From assembly GCA_903898785.1 (NCBI GenBank), contig CAIUGU010000069.1:1-45801 (forward strand): DNA of 45,801 bases, read 5' to 3'. The notes under the pieces were generated by a model. It was not told the DNA's origin. It saw only the letters and a list, made by a program, of their open reading frames with translations, and made no database searches. Positions within the stretch are counted from its first letter, which is position 1, and every line of letters starts with the position of its first letter. The stretch comes from an uncultured Pseudomonadota bacterium. GTDB taxonomy: Bacteria; Pseudomonadota; Gammaproteobacteria; Steroidobacterales; Steroidobacteraceae. A program made the translations under genes and the position numbers. Shown piece after piece: positions 15,542 to 23,396 of this stretch.

Positions 15542-16321
15542 ATGACCTCGGCGTTAACAGCTGAGGCGGGTCGTGCGTTGCTGCGCAGCGCCGCATGGCA
15601 TTTCGCCGTGTCGGTCCTGCTCTGCGTGGCATTGGCCGCAGGCCTGCGTCTGGCTCTCGGACTGGACATGGCCTATGTGGCCAGCGCCGTTGCCGTGTTC
15701 GTGATCGGCACTCTGCTGTTTGTCCCGGCCTTGCGCAGGAACCATCCGTTCGCTGTAGTCGGTCCGGCCAACCGGATCACGATGGCACGCGGCGTGCTGA
15801 CGGCCGCGATTGCCGGGTTCCTCGGGGCGAGTGTCGACCCGACGGCCGCGTTCGTGATCGTCAGCCTCGGCCTCCTGGCGCTGATCCTCGACGGGTTCGA
15901 CGGGCGGCTGGCGCGCAGCAGCGGCCTCGCGAGTGCGTTCGGTGCCCGCTACGACATGGAAACCGATGCCTTCCTGATCCTCGTGTTCAGCTTGCTCGCA
16001 TGGCAACTGGGCAAGGCAGGACCCTGGGTCGTGCTGTCCGGATTGCTGCGCTACCTGTTCATCGCGGCAGGCTGGGTCCTGCCCTGGATGCGCGATGCGC
16101 TGCCCCCCAGTCGCCGGCGGCAGACGGTGTGCGTGATCCAGATCGCCGTCATGCTGGCCGTTCTGCTACCTTTCGTGACCTACCCGGCCAGCGACCTGCT
16201 GTCGGCCGCAACGCTGGTGCTCCTCGGCTGGTCGTTTGCCATCGATGTGGCCTGGCTGCGGCGGGCCCGACGCCACCAGGCCGGTTCGACTCCTGGAACC
16301 GCCATGAGGGATCCACCATGA
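15542..16321 (+). CDS. CDP-alcohol phosphatidyltransferase family protein
   Basis: 259 residues, integral membrane. The family signature D-G-x2-A-R-x8-G-x3-D-x3-D is complete, with metal-binding and catalytic aspartates D117, D120, D138 and D142. About six hydrophobic helices follow the pattern of PgsA/Pcs-type enzymes, with an extra N-terminal pair (residues 20-62). It moves a phosphatidyl group from CDP-diacylglycerol, or another CDP-alcohol, to an alcohol acceptor that the sequence does not reveal. The start at 15542 is the second in-frame choice; the frame opens at 15461 inside the divergent gene. Its stop overlaps the YceI start (ATGA), so the two are probably translated together. Confidence 0.92.
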   Translation: MTSALTAEAGRALLRSAAWHFAVSVLLCVALAAGLRLALGLDMAYVASAVAVFVIGTLLFVPALRRNHPFAVVGPANRITMARGVLTAAIAGFLGASVDPTAAFVIVSLGLLALILDGFDGRLARSSGLASAFGARYDMETDAFLILVFSLLAWQLGKAGPWVVLSGLLRYLFIAAGWVLPWMRDALPPSRRRQTVCVIQIAVMLAVLLPFVTYPASDLLSAATLVLLGWSFAIDVAWLRRARRHQAGSTPGTAMRDPP

Positions 16322-16893
16322 AACGCTTCCTGCTGGTCACGCTGCTGCTGGGCTCGGGTGCGCTGTCCGCGGCACCGGCCCGCTATGAACTCGACCCCGA
16401 GCACCTGACGATCGCCTTCCTCACCGAGCATATCGGCTATGCGAAGGTGCTCGGCTCCTTCGGCAAAGCCTCTGGCGCCTTCACGTTCGACGAGTCGACG
16501 GGCACGCTGTCTAACGTGCGCATCGTCGTCGAGACCGCCAGCGTCACCACGGGACATGCTCGTCGCGACGAGCACCTGCGCAGCAACGACTTCCTTGCCA
16601 GCTCGAAGTTTCCCCGCATGACCTTCACTGCGCAGGGCGCCCGTGCGCTCGGGAACGGCCGATTCGAAGTCACGGGACAGCTGGAGCTACGCGGCGTCGT
16701 GAAGCCGCTGACACTGTCAGCCACGATGAACAAGAGCGCGCCCTACCCGATGGGCGACAAGGCCCACGTCATGGGTGCTTCCGCCCGCGGCACGCTGAGG
16801 CGCAGCGAGTTCGGCATGACGTACAGCGTGGAGAACGGGTGGGTCGGCGACACTGTCGAGCTGATCATCGAACTCGAAGCACGCCGCCAGTAA
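16318..16893 (+). CDS. YceI-family periplasmic lipid-binding protein
   Basis: 191 residues, the same length as E. coli YceI. The signal peptide MKRFLLVTLLLGSGALSAAP is followed by the lipocalin-like barrel: YELDPEHLTIAFLTEHIGYAKVLGSF, VVETASVTTGHARRDEHLRSNDFL and FPRMTFTAQGAR, all family hallmarks. Relatives bind polyisoprenoids or other lipids in the barrel. It overlaps the CDP-alcohol transferase by 4 bp and is followed 19 bp later by the AlkP-superfamily gene. A carrier role for a lipid product or isoprenoid in this operon is a reasonable guess but unproven. Confidence 0.95.
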   Translation: MKRFLLVTLLLGSGALSAAPARYELDPEHLTIAFLTEHIGYAKVLGSFGKASGAFTFDESTGTLSNVRIVVETASVTTGHARRDEHLRSNDFLASSKFPRMTFTAQGARALGNGRFEVTGQLELRGVVKPLTLSATMNKSAPYPMGDKAHVMGASARGTLRRSEFGMTYSVENGWVGDTVELIIELEARRQ

Positions 16894-16912
16894 ACGGCCA
16901 CGGGAACCCCTC

Positions 16913-18550
16913 TTGAAACCTGCAACGGGCCCCGCGGACTGGGCCACCTCCCTGATTGCGCTGTTCATCGTCAATGGCGCCCTGTCGTTCGCCAGCGTGT
17001 GGCCGACCTTCTGGATCCGGCCGACGCTGGAACTCTCGGTCGAAGCTGCAGCGTTGCTGCTGGTCCTCGCTGCATGGCAGGCGGTGCGAGGCGCTCCGTC
17101 GCGCGCGCTGCTGGCCGTGTGTTCCATCGTGTTCGTCCTGCTGGTGTTCGGGCACTACGGCGCCGTGATGTCGCATTCGCTGTACGGCCGCGACATCAAT
17201 GTCTACTGGGACGCACCGCATGTGGCGAATGTCGGCGGCATGCTCGTCAGCGTGACGCCGCCATGGCTGCTGCTGCTCTCGTTCGCCGCGATCGCCCTCT
17301 TCCTCGCGGCGATGTACTGGATCGGCTACTGGTCGCTGCGCCAGTGCGCCCGCGCAATGACCACGTCTGCTGGATTGCGCGGCATCAGCGCGCTGGCCGC
17401 GGTCGTCATCGCACTGTTCGTCGCGCAGAGCAGGTTCGGCGTCGCCGAACGGATCGTCTTCACGCCCCCCGTCACGGGCATCTATGTGGCCCAGGCCGCG
17501 CTCGTGCGCGACTCCATGACCGGGGGCGACGTGCTGGCGAGCCTCGGCCCTGCGCCCGACCTGTCATCCGATTTCGCGCGGCTCAAGGGTGCCGACCTGC
17601 TCGTGATGTTCATCGAATCGTACGGCGCGGTGGCCTACGACCGGCCGGACATCAATGCCGCGCTGCAGGCCAGCCGCAACGAATTCGCCTCCGCAGTCAA
17701 GGACACGAACCGCTCTGTCGTATCGGCGTTCTCCGTGTCGCCGACGTTCGCAGGCGGTTCATGGCTCGCCCATTTGAGCCTGATGAGCGGCTACCAGGTC
17801 ACGGATCCCGGGCAGTACGCGGTGCTGATGGCGCAACAGGATCGCGACTCACTGCCAACCATTCTGCAACACAAGGGCTATCGCACGGTCGGCCTGATGC
17901 CGGGCATTCGCCTCGACTGGCCCGAGGGGCGCTTCTATCGCTTCGATGAGTTGCTGGACGAGAAGAAGCTTGCGTATCGCGGCCCGGAGTTCGGCTGGTG
18001 GCGCGTTCCAGACCAGTACTCGCTCGCGAAGTTCGACGCGATGGAACTCGAGAAGACCGATCGCTCGCCGCTGTTCCTGCTGTTCACCAGCATCAACACG
18101 CACCTGCCGTTCCTGCCGACGCCGCCGTACCAGCCCGACTGGCAGCGCCTGCTGTCCGCCGATCCGTACGACGCCGCTGCCGCAGCCGCCGCCAACGCAC
18201 AGCAGCCGGACTGGCTCAACATGGGCAACGACTACGCGCAGTCCATGGACTACGTCTATCGCTCGGTGGCGGGCTACCTGCGCAAGAACGCAGGCCGCGA
18301 CTTCCTGCTGATCGTCATCGGCGACCACCAGCCCGCTGCCAATGTCGCAGGCGAGGACGCGCCCTGGGATACGCCGGTACATGTCATTGCGAGCCGCCCC
18401 GAACTGCTCGAACCGCTATTGCCCCACGGCTTCGTCGCGGGAGTCACGCCCAAGCGCCCCGCCGTCGGCAACATGAGCGAGCTGCTACCGATGATTGCGG
18501 AGGCGATGGATGGCGAGGCGGAGGCGCCGAGCGTGACGAAGGCGGATTAG
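16913..18550 (+). CDS. Membrane-anchored alkaline-phosphatase-superfamily enzyme (sulfatase/LtaS-like)
   Basis: 545 residues. About five transmembrane helices occupy residues 10-175, followed by a large periplasmic domain. Superfamily motifs: LLVMFIESYGAVAYDRPD (first metal ligand), SPTFAGGSWLAHLSLMSG (the nucleophile Ser/Thr region), LFTSINTHLPF and LIVIGDHQPAAN (metal Asp-His). The layout matches LtaS, OpgB and EptA-type enzymes, which transfer phosphoglycerol or phosphoethanolamine, more than soluble sulfatases. Nucleophile and head group cannot be fixed by eye. The start is TTG at 16913 because the first ATG in frame is far inside a helix region. Third gene of the plus operon; it would act outside the inner membrane on a lipid or glycan. 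Confidence 0.88.
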   Translation: MKPATGPADWATSLIALFIVNGALSFASVWPTFWIRPTLELSVEAAALLLVLAAWQAVRGAPSRALLAVCSIVFVLLVFGHYGAVMSHSLYGRDINVYWDAPHVANVGGMLVSVTPPWLLLLSFAAIALFLAAMYWIGYWSLRQCARAMTTSAGLRGISALAAVVIALFVAQSRFGVAERIVFTPPVTGIYVAQAALVRDSMTGGDVLASLGPAPDLSSDFARLKGADLLVMFIESYGAVAYDRPDINAALQASRNEFASAVKDTNRSVVSAFSVSPTFAGGSWLAHLSLMSGYQVTDPGQYAVLMAQQDRDSLPTILQHKGYRTVGLMPGIRLDWPEGRFYRFDELLDEKKLAYRGPEFGWWRVPDQYSLAKFDAMELEKTDRSPLFLLFTSINTHLPFLPTPPYQPDWQRLLSADPYDAAAAAAANAQQPDWLNMGNDYAQSMDYVYRSVAGYLRKNAGRDFLLIVIGDHQPAANVAGEDAPWDTPVHVIASRPELLEPLLPHGFVAGVTPKRPAVGNMSELLPMIAEAMDGEAEAPSVTKAD

Positions 18551-18561
18551 AGAGGAGCTAC

Positions 18562-18757
18562 CGGCCAACTCTGTTGGCGAGGGGGCCTACCGGCGAGGTA
18601 GGTCGCGGACGCAACGGGGTGGCCTGTCGGCAGGTCAGAGACGGACAGCATGCCGTGCGGTCCTCTGCGACTCCTTAAATCTGTCCCGCCGGTAGGCCTA
18701 TCCCGCGACGTAGTCGCCCGACTCGCCGGTAGGCCCCCTCGCCAACAGGGTTGGCCG
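18562..18757. repeat. Large fold-back element between convergent genes
   Basis: 36-bp arms at 18562-18597 and 18722-18757 are inverted copies with a single mismatch, and the inner 25 bp are perfect (GTTGGCGAGGGGGCCTACCG... paired with its complement). The 124-nt interior holds further short complementary parts around TCGCGG/CCGCGA, so a branched structure is likely. No coding sequence is visible. It may be a MITE-like repeat, a structured RNA or an elaborate bidirectional terminator; it begins 11 bp after one gene and ends 7 bp before the stop of the other. Confidence 0.85.
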
Positions 18758-18764
18758 CACTCTC

Positions 18765-19799
18765 TTATCTTTTCAGAGACCCACTCACCAACGCCGCCCC
18801 TTGTGCCAGCGCGTGCATCTTGCCGACGGCGGCGTGACGGCTGCGGGGGACGAGGCCGCAGTCGGTGCAGGCGATCATGTGCTCGGGCGGGACGAACTTG
18901 AGGGCCGCCTCGATGCGCTTCGCAACGGTGTCGGGCGTCTCGATGTCCTCGGTGCCGACGTCGATGACGCCGACCATCACTTCCTTGCCTTTGAGCAGCT
19001 CGAGCACTTCGAGGTTGATGCCGGAGGCGGTGCACTCGACCGAGACCTGGTCGATGGTGCTCTTCGCAAGCAGCGGCAGCGTGTGGTGGTACTGGTTCCA
19101 GTCCTTGTTGGCGCTCTTCCACGCGAGGACCTGCGGGACGCCGTACCCGTAGCAGATATGCACCGCGCGTTTGGCGGTCACGCCTGCGAACGCGAGCTCG
19201 AGCGCTTCCATGCCCCACTCTGCGACTTCGTCCAGGTAGATGTTGAAGCAGGGCTCGTCGATCTGGATGACGTCGGCGCCGGCCTCGCTCAGCGCGCGCA
19301 CTTCCTTGTTCAGCAGCTTCGCGTACGCCATCGCGAACTCGGCATCGGAGCGACCGCCGATTTCGTCGATGATGCTGTCGGCCACGGTCATGGGTCCGGG
19401 CAGCGTGATCTTGACCGGCCGGTTCGTGCGTGACTTCAGGAACCGGAGACCTTCGATGAGCACCGGGCCGGACCACTGCATTTCCCCGAGGACCCGGGGC
19501 GCCGGGGTCTGTTGCACGTACCGCTGGCCGCGGCTCTTGCGCAGGCCAAGCTGGTCGAAATCCACCTTCATGAGGGACTCGATGAAGCCCCAGATGTAAT
19601 GGCGGCGGCGCTGCTCGCCGTCGGTGATCACGTCGAGCGACGCGCGCTCCTGCTCGTCGGCCCACAGCTTCACCGCATCGTCCGTGCCTTCGGCCAGCAG
19701 TTCGGGCGGCAACCGCCACGCGCCGCGCAGCTTCTCCGGCTCGGCCAGCCAGGAGGGTTTGGGAAGACTGCCGACGATGCTGGCTCGGATACGCGACAT
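18765..19799 (-). CDS. MetE C-terminal-domain-like methyltransferase (stand-alone)
   Basis: 344 residues, the length of one catalytic (beta/alpha)8 barrel of cobalamin-independent methionine synthase, without the N-terminal half. It begins MSRIRASIVGSLPKP, the usual start of such short proteins. Zinc ligands are in place: H214 and C216 (HICYG), E255 (SVECTAS) and C314 (TDCGL). ADVIQIDEPCF marks the substrate side. Short MetE-like proteins (core-MetE, or vitamin C/xenobiotic-linked relatives) can transfer methyl groups between thiols; the methyl donor here is unknown. A hairpin in the leader (19825-19846) lies close to the start and may affect expression. Confidence 0.9.
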   Translation of the reverse strand: MSRIRASIVGSLPKPSWLAEPEKLRGAWRLPPELLAEGTDDAVKLWADEQERASLDVITDGEQRRRHYIWGFIESLMKVDFDQLGLRKSRGQRYVQQTPAPRVLGEMQWSGPVLIEGLRFLKSRTNRPVKITLPGPMTVADSIIDEIGGRSDAEFAMAYAKLLNKEVRALSEAGADVIQIDEPCFNIYLDEVAEWGMEALELAFAGVTAKRAVHICYGYGVPQVLAWKSANKDWNQYHHTLPLLAKSTIDQVSVECTASGINLEVLELLKGKEVMVGVIDVGTEDIETPDTVAKRIEAALKFVPPEHMIACTDCGLVPRSRHAAVGKMHALAQGAALVSGSLKR

Positions 19800-19824
19800 G
19801 TACGGAATCAAGCAGTAGGAGAAC

Positions 19825-19945
19825 GGCAGGTTTGCTCGAACCTGCCCCGATTTGCCCACCCGATGACAGTCAGCCGCCCCCCCCGCAGGGGTCGGCTGCA
19901 CTGGCACGTGGCTACTGGCGCTTGTCGAGGGCGACTTTGCCATTG
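19825..19945 (-). repeat. Diverged copy of the amidohydrolase 3' end and terminator
   Basis: Aligned by eye with 20175-20295: both share the GGCAGGT...AACCTGCC hairpin, TGACAGTCAGCCGCCCC, CACTGGCA and GCGCTTGTCGA in the same order. On the minus strand this copy would read GKVALDKRQ-stop, against GKVLIDKRKK-stop in the intact gene. That suggests the remains of a paralogous gene end. Confidence 0.65.
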
Positions 19946-20118
19946 TAGCGAACCGGGCTCCACGCAAGCGCACCATGAGAAATTTCGGGCCTGGTGGCGG
20001 GTCACTACGGCCAACAGGTAATGCACGGCCCGTGGGAAATCGGGAGAGTGGGGGTTCATCCTCGTAGAGGATTTAGCCTCGTAGAGGCCTTTCCCGACTT
20101 CCATGCGGGCGCGTCGGA

Positions 20119-20139
20119 AACCAGGAATGTCCCCTGGTT
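20119..20139 (-). repeat. Solitary REP-like half-site
   Basis: AACCAGG and CCTGGTT arms frame a short centre, and the core GGAATGTCCCC is identical to the arm of the repeats beside the RAYT gene at 5253. It lacks the partner half. Confidence 0.6.
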
Positions 20140-20168
20140 CTCCGGACCGCGGACTGGTCCCGGCAATG

Positions 20169-20198
20169 AAAAGGGGCAGGTCCTTGCGAACCTGCCCC
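20169..20198 (-). terminator. Intrinsic terminator of the amidohydrolase gene
   Basis: On the minus strand the arms GGGGCAGGT/ACCTGCCCC (9 bp, 8-nt loop) are followed by TTTTC. A second hairpin GCCGCCCC/GGGGCGGC (20222-20243) lies between it and the stop codon. Confidence 0.8.
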
Positions 20199-20255
20199 TG
20201 CATGCCTCGCTTTGACAGTCAGCCGCCCCGCGAAGGGGGCGGCCGCACTGGCAAG

Positions 20256-21503
20256 CTACTTCTTGCGCTTGTCGATCAGGACCTTGCCTTCCTTCAGCAC
20301 GACCTTCGTCTTCAGCATCTCGTAGATGTTCAGGCGGGGATCGCCATCGATCAGGATGATGTCGGCAAGCTTGCCGGCTTCCAGAGTGCCGATCTGGTCG
20401 GCCATGCCGACATAGGCAGCCGAGTTCGGACCCATGATCTTGAAGATGTCCGCCTGCGAGAACGTGATGCTGTACGACTTGAGCTCGTGCTCGAGCACGA
20501 CCAGGTCGTCGTAGCTCTGGTCCGTGGACCACGACAACGCGTTGTTGCTGGCATCCCAGATGCGACGGGCGTTGATGATCGTGTATCCCCCCTCGGTGCC
20601 GGTTGCACGACCCTTGGGATCGCGGTTCGCACCCGCGAGCGCTTCAGGCCACGGCTTGCCGTCGCGGAACCGCGGCGTGTTGTCCTTGGGGAACTGCACC
20701 AGGGCCGGGGCGGGCGACTCGCGGTCGATGATCGGCGCGCCGAACGCGTTCAATCCCGCGATGTTGCCACCGGCCGCTGCGATCTTTGCGGCCTCGTCAA
20801 AGCCCATCCAGTCCTTGTTCACCAGGTGCACGAACCGGCGCACACCGGCATCGAGCGCCGCCATGGTGGCCGGCGTGCTGACCGAGTGGATGTTGACCTG
20901 CACGCCCTGCTTGGCGGCTTCGTCGACGATGGCCTTGAGCACTTCGATCTCGGCCTGCGGCGGAGCGGGCTCCGGCGTCAGCGCGATCTCACCGGTGTGC
21001 TTGACGCCCTTGGCGGCCATGTCGCGAATCGCGGCGCGGGCCTCGTCCGGCGTGCTGCGCAGGTTCACGCGCTCCGACGGGATGATCCGCGGGCCGATGA
21101 ACTCGCCCTTTTCGATCTTGTCCCGCAACAGGACGCTGCCGCCGGGAGGATTGCCGCCCGCGAGGATGGTCGTGTAACCCGCCGAGAGGGCTGACAGCAT
21201 GTGTCCCTTCTCGTTCGGGTTCGATGTGACGTGCTTGTGGCCGTCGATGAAGCCCGGCATGGCCGTCATGCCCTTGGCGTCGATGACGGTGAGGCCGCGG
21301 GTGCTCGCGGCCCTGCCGGCAGCGACGGACTCGATCTTGCCGCCGCGCACGATGATGGTGCCGTTCTCGATCACCGGACCGTTGCCGACGATGATGCGGA
21401 CGTTGGTGATCGCGGCGTCTTGTGCAACCGCAGGGGCGGCACTCAGCGCGAGCGTCGCACCCACGATGCCGGCTAGCGTGCCGACCTTGAAAATTGCTTT
21501 CAT
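20256..21503 (-). CDS. Exported amidohydrolase (imidazolonepropionase-like)
   Basis: 415 residues. The signal peptide KVGTLAGIVGATLALSAAPAVAQ ends near residue 28. The metal-dependent amidohydrolase domain has the composite beta part (ITNVRIIVGNGPVIENGTIIV), the metal motif GFIDGHKHVT (H-x-H), a later VNIHSVS (third His) and the end LEAGKLADIILIDGDPRLNIYE. AAGGAAT about 8 bases upstream supports the start. The final motif of the fold and the length match periplasmic Xaa-Pro or imidazolone-type members; the substrate is not clear from sequence. It has its own terminator and appears monocistronic. Confidence 0.92.
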   Translation of the reverse strand: MKAIFKVGTLAGIVGATLALSAAPAVAQDAAITNVRIIVGNGPVIENGTIIVRGGKIESVAAGRAASTRGLTVIDAKGMTAMPGFIDGHKHVTSNPNEKGHMLSALSAGYTTILAGGNPPGGSVLLRDKIEKGEFIGPRIIPSERVNLRSTPDEARAAIRDMAAKGVKHTGEIALTPEPAPPQAEIEVLKAIVDEAAKQGVQVNIHSVSTPATMAALDAGVRRFVHLVNKDWMGFDEAAKIAAAGGNIAGLNAFGAPIIDRESPAPALVQFPKDNTPRFRDGKPWPEALAGANRDPKGRATGTEGGYTIINARRIWDASNNALSWSTDQSYDDLVVLEHELKSYSITFSQADIFKIMGPNSAAYVGMADQIGTLEAGKLADIILIDGDPRLNIYEMLKTKVVLKEGKVLIDKRKK

Positions 21504-21734
21504 TGTTCCGATTCCTTAAGGCTGCAAAGAGCGGCGTCCCGGGTGGATCGCCGCAGAATAAGGTCCCCCTAAACCGGCCGGTTCCGGTCAGACCGGGCCG
21601 GCGTACGGCGCAGTCTACCCGCGAGGATCGGGTTTTCAACGCAAGATTTGCAAAGGCCCGGGCGACGGCCGGCCCGTTCCGCTACCTTGCTGATTCGACT
21701 GGCGAATGCACGTCCTTGGTGCACCAACGATCCG

Positions 21735-22649
21735 CTAGCGGCAGCGCTCCGGCGTCCCGGGTGCAGCCAGCACGAGGGGGGCCGGCGTGACCGCACTGCC
21801 CAGCTGCTCGAAGGCCACTTGCTGCAATGCCTTGACCAGGGACGTCGGCAGTCCCAGCTCATAGGCAGAGCACTCGTTCTCGCCGAGAGAACGGGGATCT
21901 CGTCCCGTCAGGGCGCCGAAAATCACCAGGGCCTCGAGGTAATAGCCATGCGTGCTCGCGTGGTAGTGGTCGTAGGTCCACAGATCCACCTTCCCGGCCT
22001 CGATGCCATCGTAGGGGTTGGGATCCGCAATGCCTGCCTGCATCGCCCGCGTCCACGCCTCGCCCACCGGAATGACGGCCTTGACACCAGGGGCGGCCGC
22101 GGCCTTGTCGTACGCGGCGCGCACATCCCTGGTCATCACGTCGACGGTCTTGCCCGCCCACGCGCCGTTCGGCGGGTACACCTGGTCGGCACGGGCCCAT
22201 GTGGACATCAGGTAGATGTTCACCCCTGCGTTGCGGCCGCGCAGGAAGTCGGCCATCTTGTTCGTGGTGGCGACGAGCTTCGCCGGATCGCGCGGCTTGT
22301 CGAAGTCCAGCGTGCTCTGGCCCTGCATGACGACCGTCTCCCACGGCCGCTTGCCGATCACGCCCAGCTTGTTCTCGAGATGGAACTCGATGCCGCTGCC
22401 GCCACGGGTCTCGAGTGCGACGTCGTAGTCGAGACCGGTCTGCTGCGTGAACGACTTGAACAGGGCCGGCACGCCGCCGATACCTTCGTTGTTCAAGTCG
22501 GTGACGGTATTCGCCCGATAGAACTTGACCGGCGAGCCGGCGCCGTACGTGAAACTGTTGCCGATGAACAGCAGGCTCGTGGCGGCCGGGGCCGTCCCGG
22601 AGAACACACCGAGCAGGCAGCCGAGGACGAGAGATGGTGCCGATTTCAT
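21735..22649 (-). CDS. Exported SGNH-hydrolase-like protein
   Basis: 304 residues. A signal peptide (SLVLGCLLGVFSGTAPAA) is followed by SLLFIGNSFTYGAG, where GNS is the block I nucleophile motif of SGNH/GDSL-type folds in its GxSxT form. VMQGQSTLD, and near the C-terminus YDHYHASTHGYYLEALV, supply the D-x-x-H block (Asp-His pair). Related families such as DUF4886 begin the same way. A role in ester or carbohydrate hydrolysis in the periplasm is plausible. About 230 bp separate it from the amidohydrolase gene downstream, so the two are not obviously an operon. Confidence 0.8.
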   Translation of the reverse strand: MKSAPSLVLGCLLGVFSGTAPAATSLLFIGNSFTYGAGSPVKFYRANTVTDLNNEGIGGVPALFKSFTQQTGLDYDVALETRGGSGIEFHLENKLGVIGKRPWETVVMQGQSTLDFDKPRDPAKLVATTNKMADFLRGRNAGVNIYLMSTWARADQVYPPNGAWAGKTVDVMTRDVRAAYDKAAAAPGVKAVIPVGEAWTRAMQAGIADPNPYDGIEAGKVDLWTYDHYHASTHGYYLEALVIFGALTGRDPRSLGENECSAYELGLPTSLVKALQQVAFEQLGSAVTPAPLVLAAPGTPERCR

Positions 22650-22757
22650 GTTATTCCCTCATTGCTGGTGCGTGAGCCGGCAGACTGCTGCCCGCGCGAC
22701 GCCGAACCCGAACGGTCGGACAAATGGTCGCCTGGCGCAACCCATGCGATCGTCGGA

Positions 22758-23354
22758 CTAGGCCGGCGGCTCGTGGGTCGCGAGGACATCCGCACTGACC
22801 CCGAAGTACTGCACGCTCCACGTGTCACCATGGCGCCTGAACTTGGTGATGCTGCAGTTGGGCAGCAGGTTCTTGCCGGTCCCGTGCCGACCCTCCGTGA
22901 TCTGCGCGAGCAGCGTATTGATCACGCCGCCGTGGGAGACGACGAGGATCCTGCGCTCGGCGTGCCGGGTTGCGATGTCGTGCAGCGCTGCAGTCACCCG
23001 TTCGCTCATCGCAGCGGCTGACTCCTGGTTCGCCGGCGCGGTGCCGGGAGGAAAGCGCTCGGCTCGCTCGGTGGGCGTCAGCCCGGAGATGTCGCCGTAG
23101 TCGCGCTCATGCAGGCCGTCGACGACAGCCAGTTCCGCAATGGCGAGCTTGGCGGCGACGATCTCGGCCGTCCGCCGGGCGCGCGACAGATAGCTCGTCA
23201 CGATGCGCTCGATGCCGAGACCATGCAGCGCTTCGGCCAGCCGGTGGGCCTGCGCCTCGCCGTTGCTGTTGAGCGGCACATCCTCCCTGCCCTGCAACCG
23301 GCCCGCCGCATTCCAGTCCGTTTCGCCGTGGCGAATCAGGAAGATCTCTTTCAT
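22758..23354 (-). CDS. Histidine phosphatase family protein
   Basis: 198 residues, the phosphoglycerate-mutase-like branch. It starts MKEIFLIRHGETDWNAAGRLQG: RHG carries the phosphorylated His, and RHGETDWN-x-x-G-R-L-Q-G is the standard motif. SRARRTAEIV and HERDYGDISG (catalytic Glu region) and VVSHGGVINTLL (second His) complete the active site. Members dephosphorylate small cytosolic metabolites (2,3-PGA, alpha-ribazole phosphate or others); no cobalamin genes lie nearby, so CobC is not assigned. It is followed 108 bp downstream by the SGNH gene and lies 42 bp after the DJ-1-like gene. Confidence 0.93.
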   Translation of the reverse strand: MKEIFLIRHGETDWNAAGRLQGREDVPLNSNGEAQAHRLAEALHGLGIERIVTSYLSRARRTAEIVAAKLAIAELAVVDGLHERDYGDISGLTPTERAERFPPGTAPANQESAAAMSERVTAALHDIATRHAERRILVVSHGGVINTLLAQITEGRHGTGKNLLPNCSITKFRRHGDTWSVQYFGVSADVLATHEPPA

Positions 23355-23396
23355 GAGGCGATGATAGCAACCAGGCTGCTCGCCCGTCCGCTATCG

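Larger units (their letters stand above)
19800..20255. other. 456-bp gene-free gap rich in hairpins and repeats
   Basis: No supported gene. Contents in order: the leader of the MetE-like gene with hairpin GGCAGGTT/AACCTGCC (19825-19846), a diverged copy of the end of the amidohydrolase gene plus its terminator (19825-19945), two CCTCGTAGAGG hairpins (about 20058-20087), a REP-like half-site (20119-20139), and the terminator of the amidohydrolase gene (20169-20198). Confidence 0.8.
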
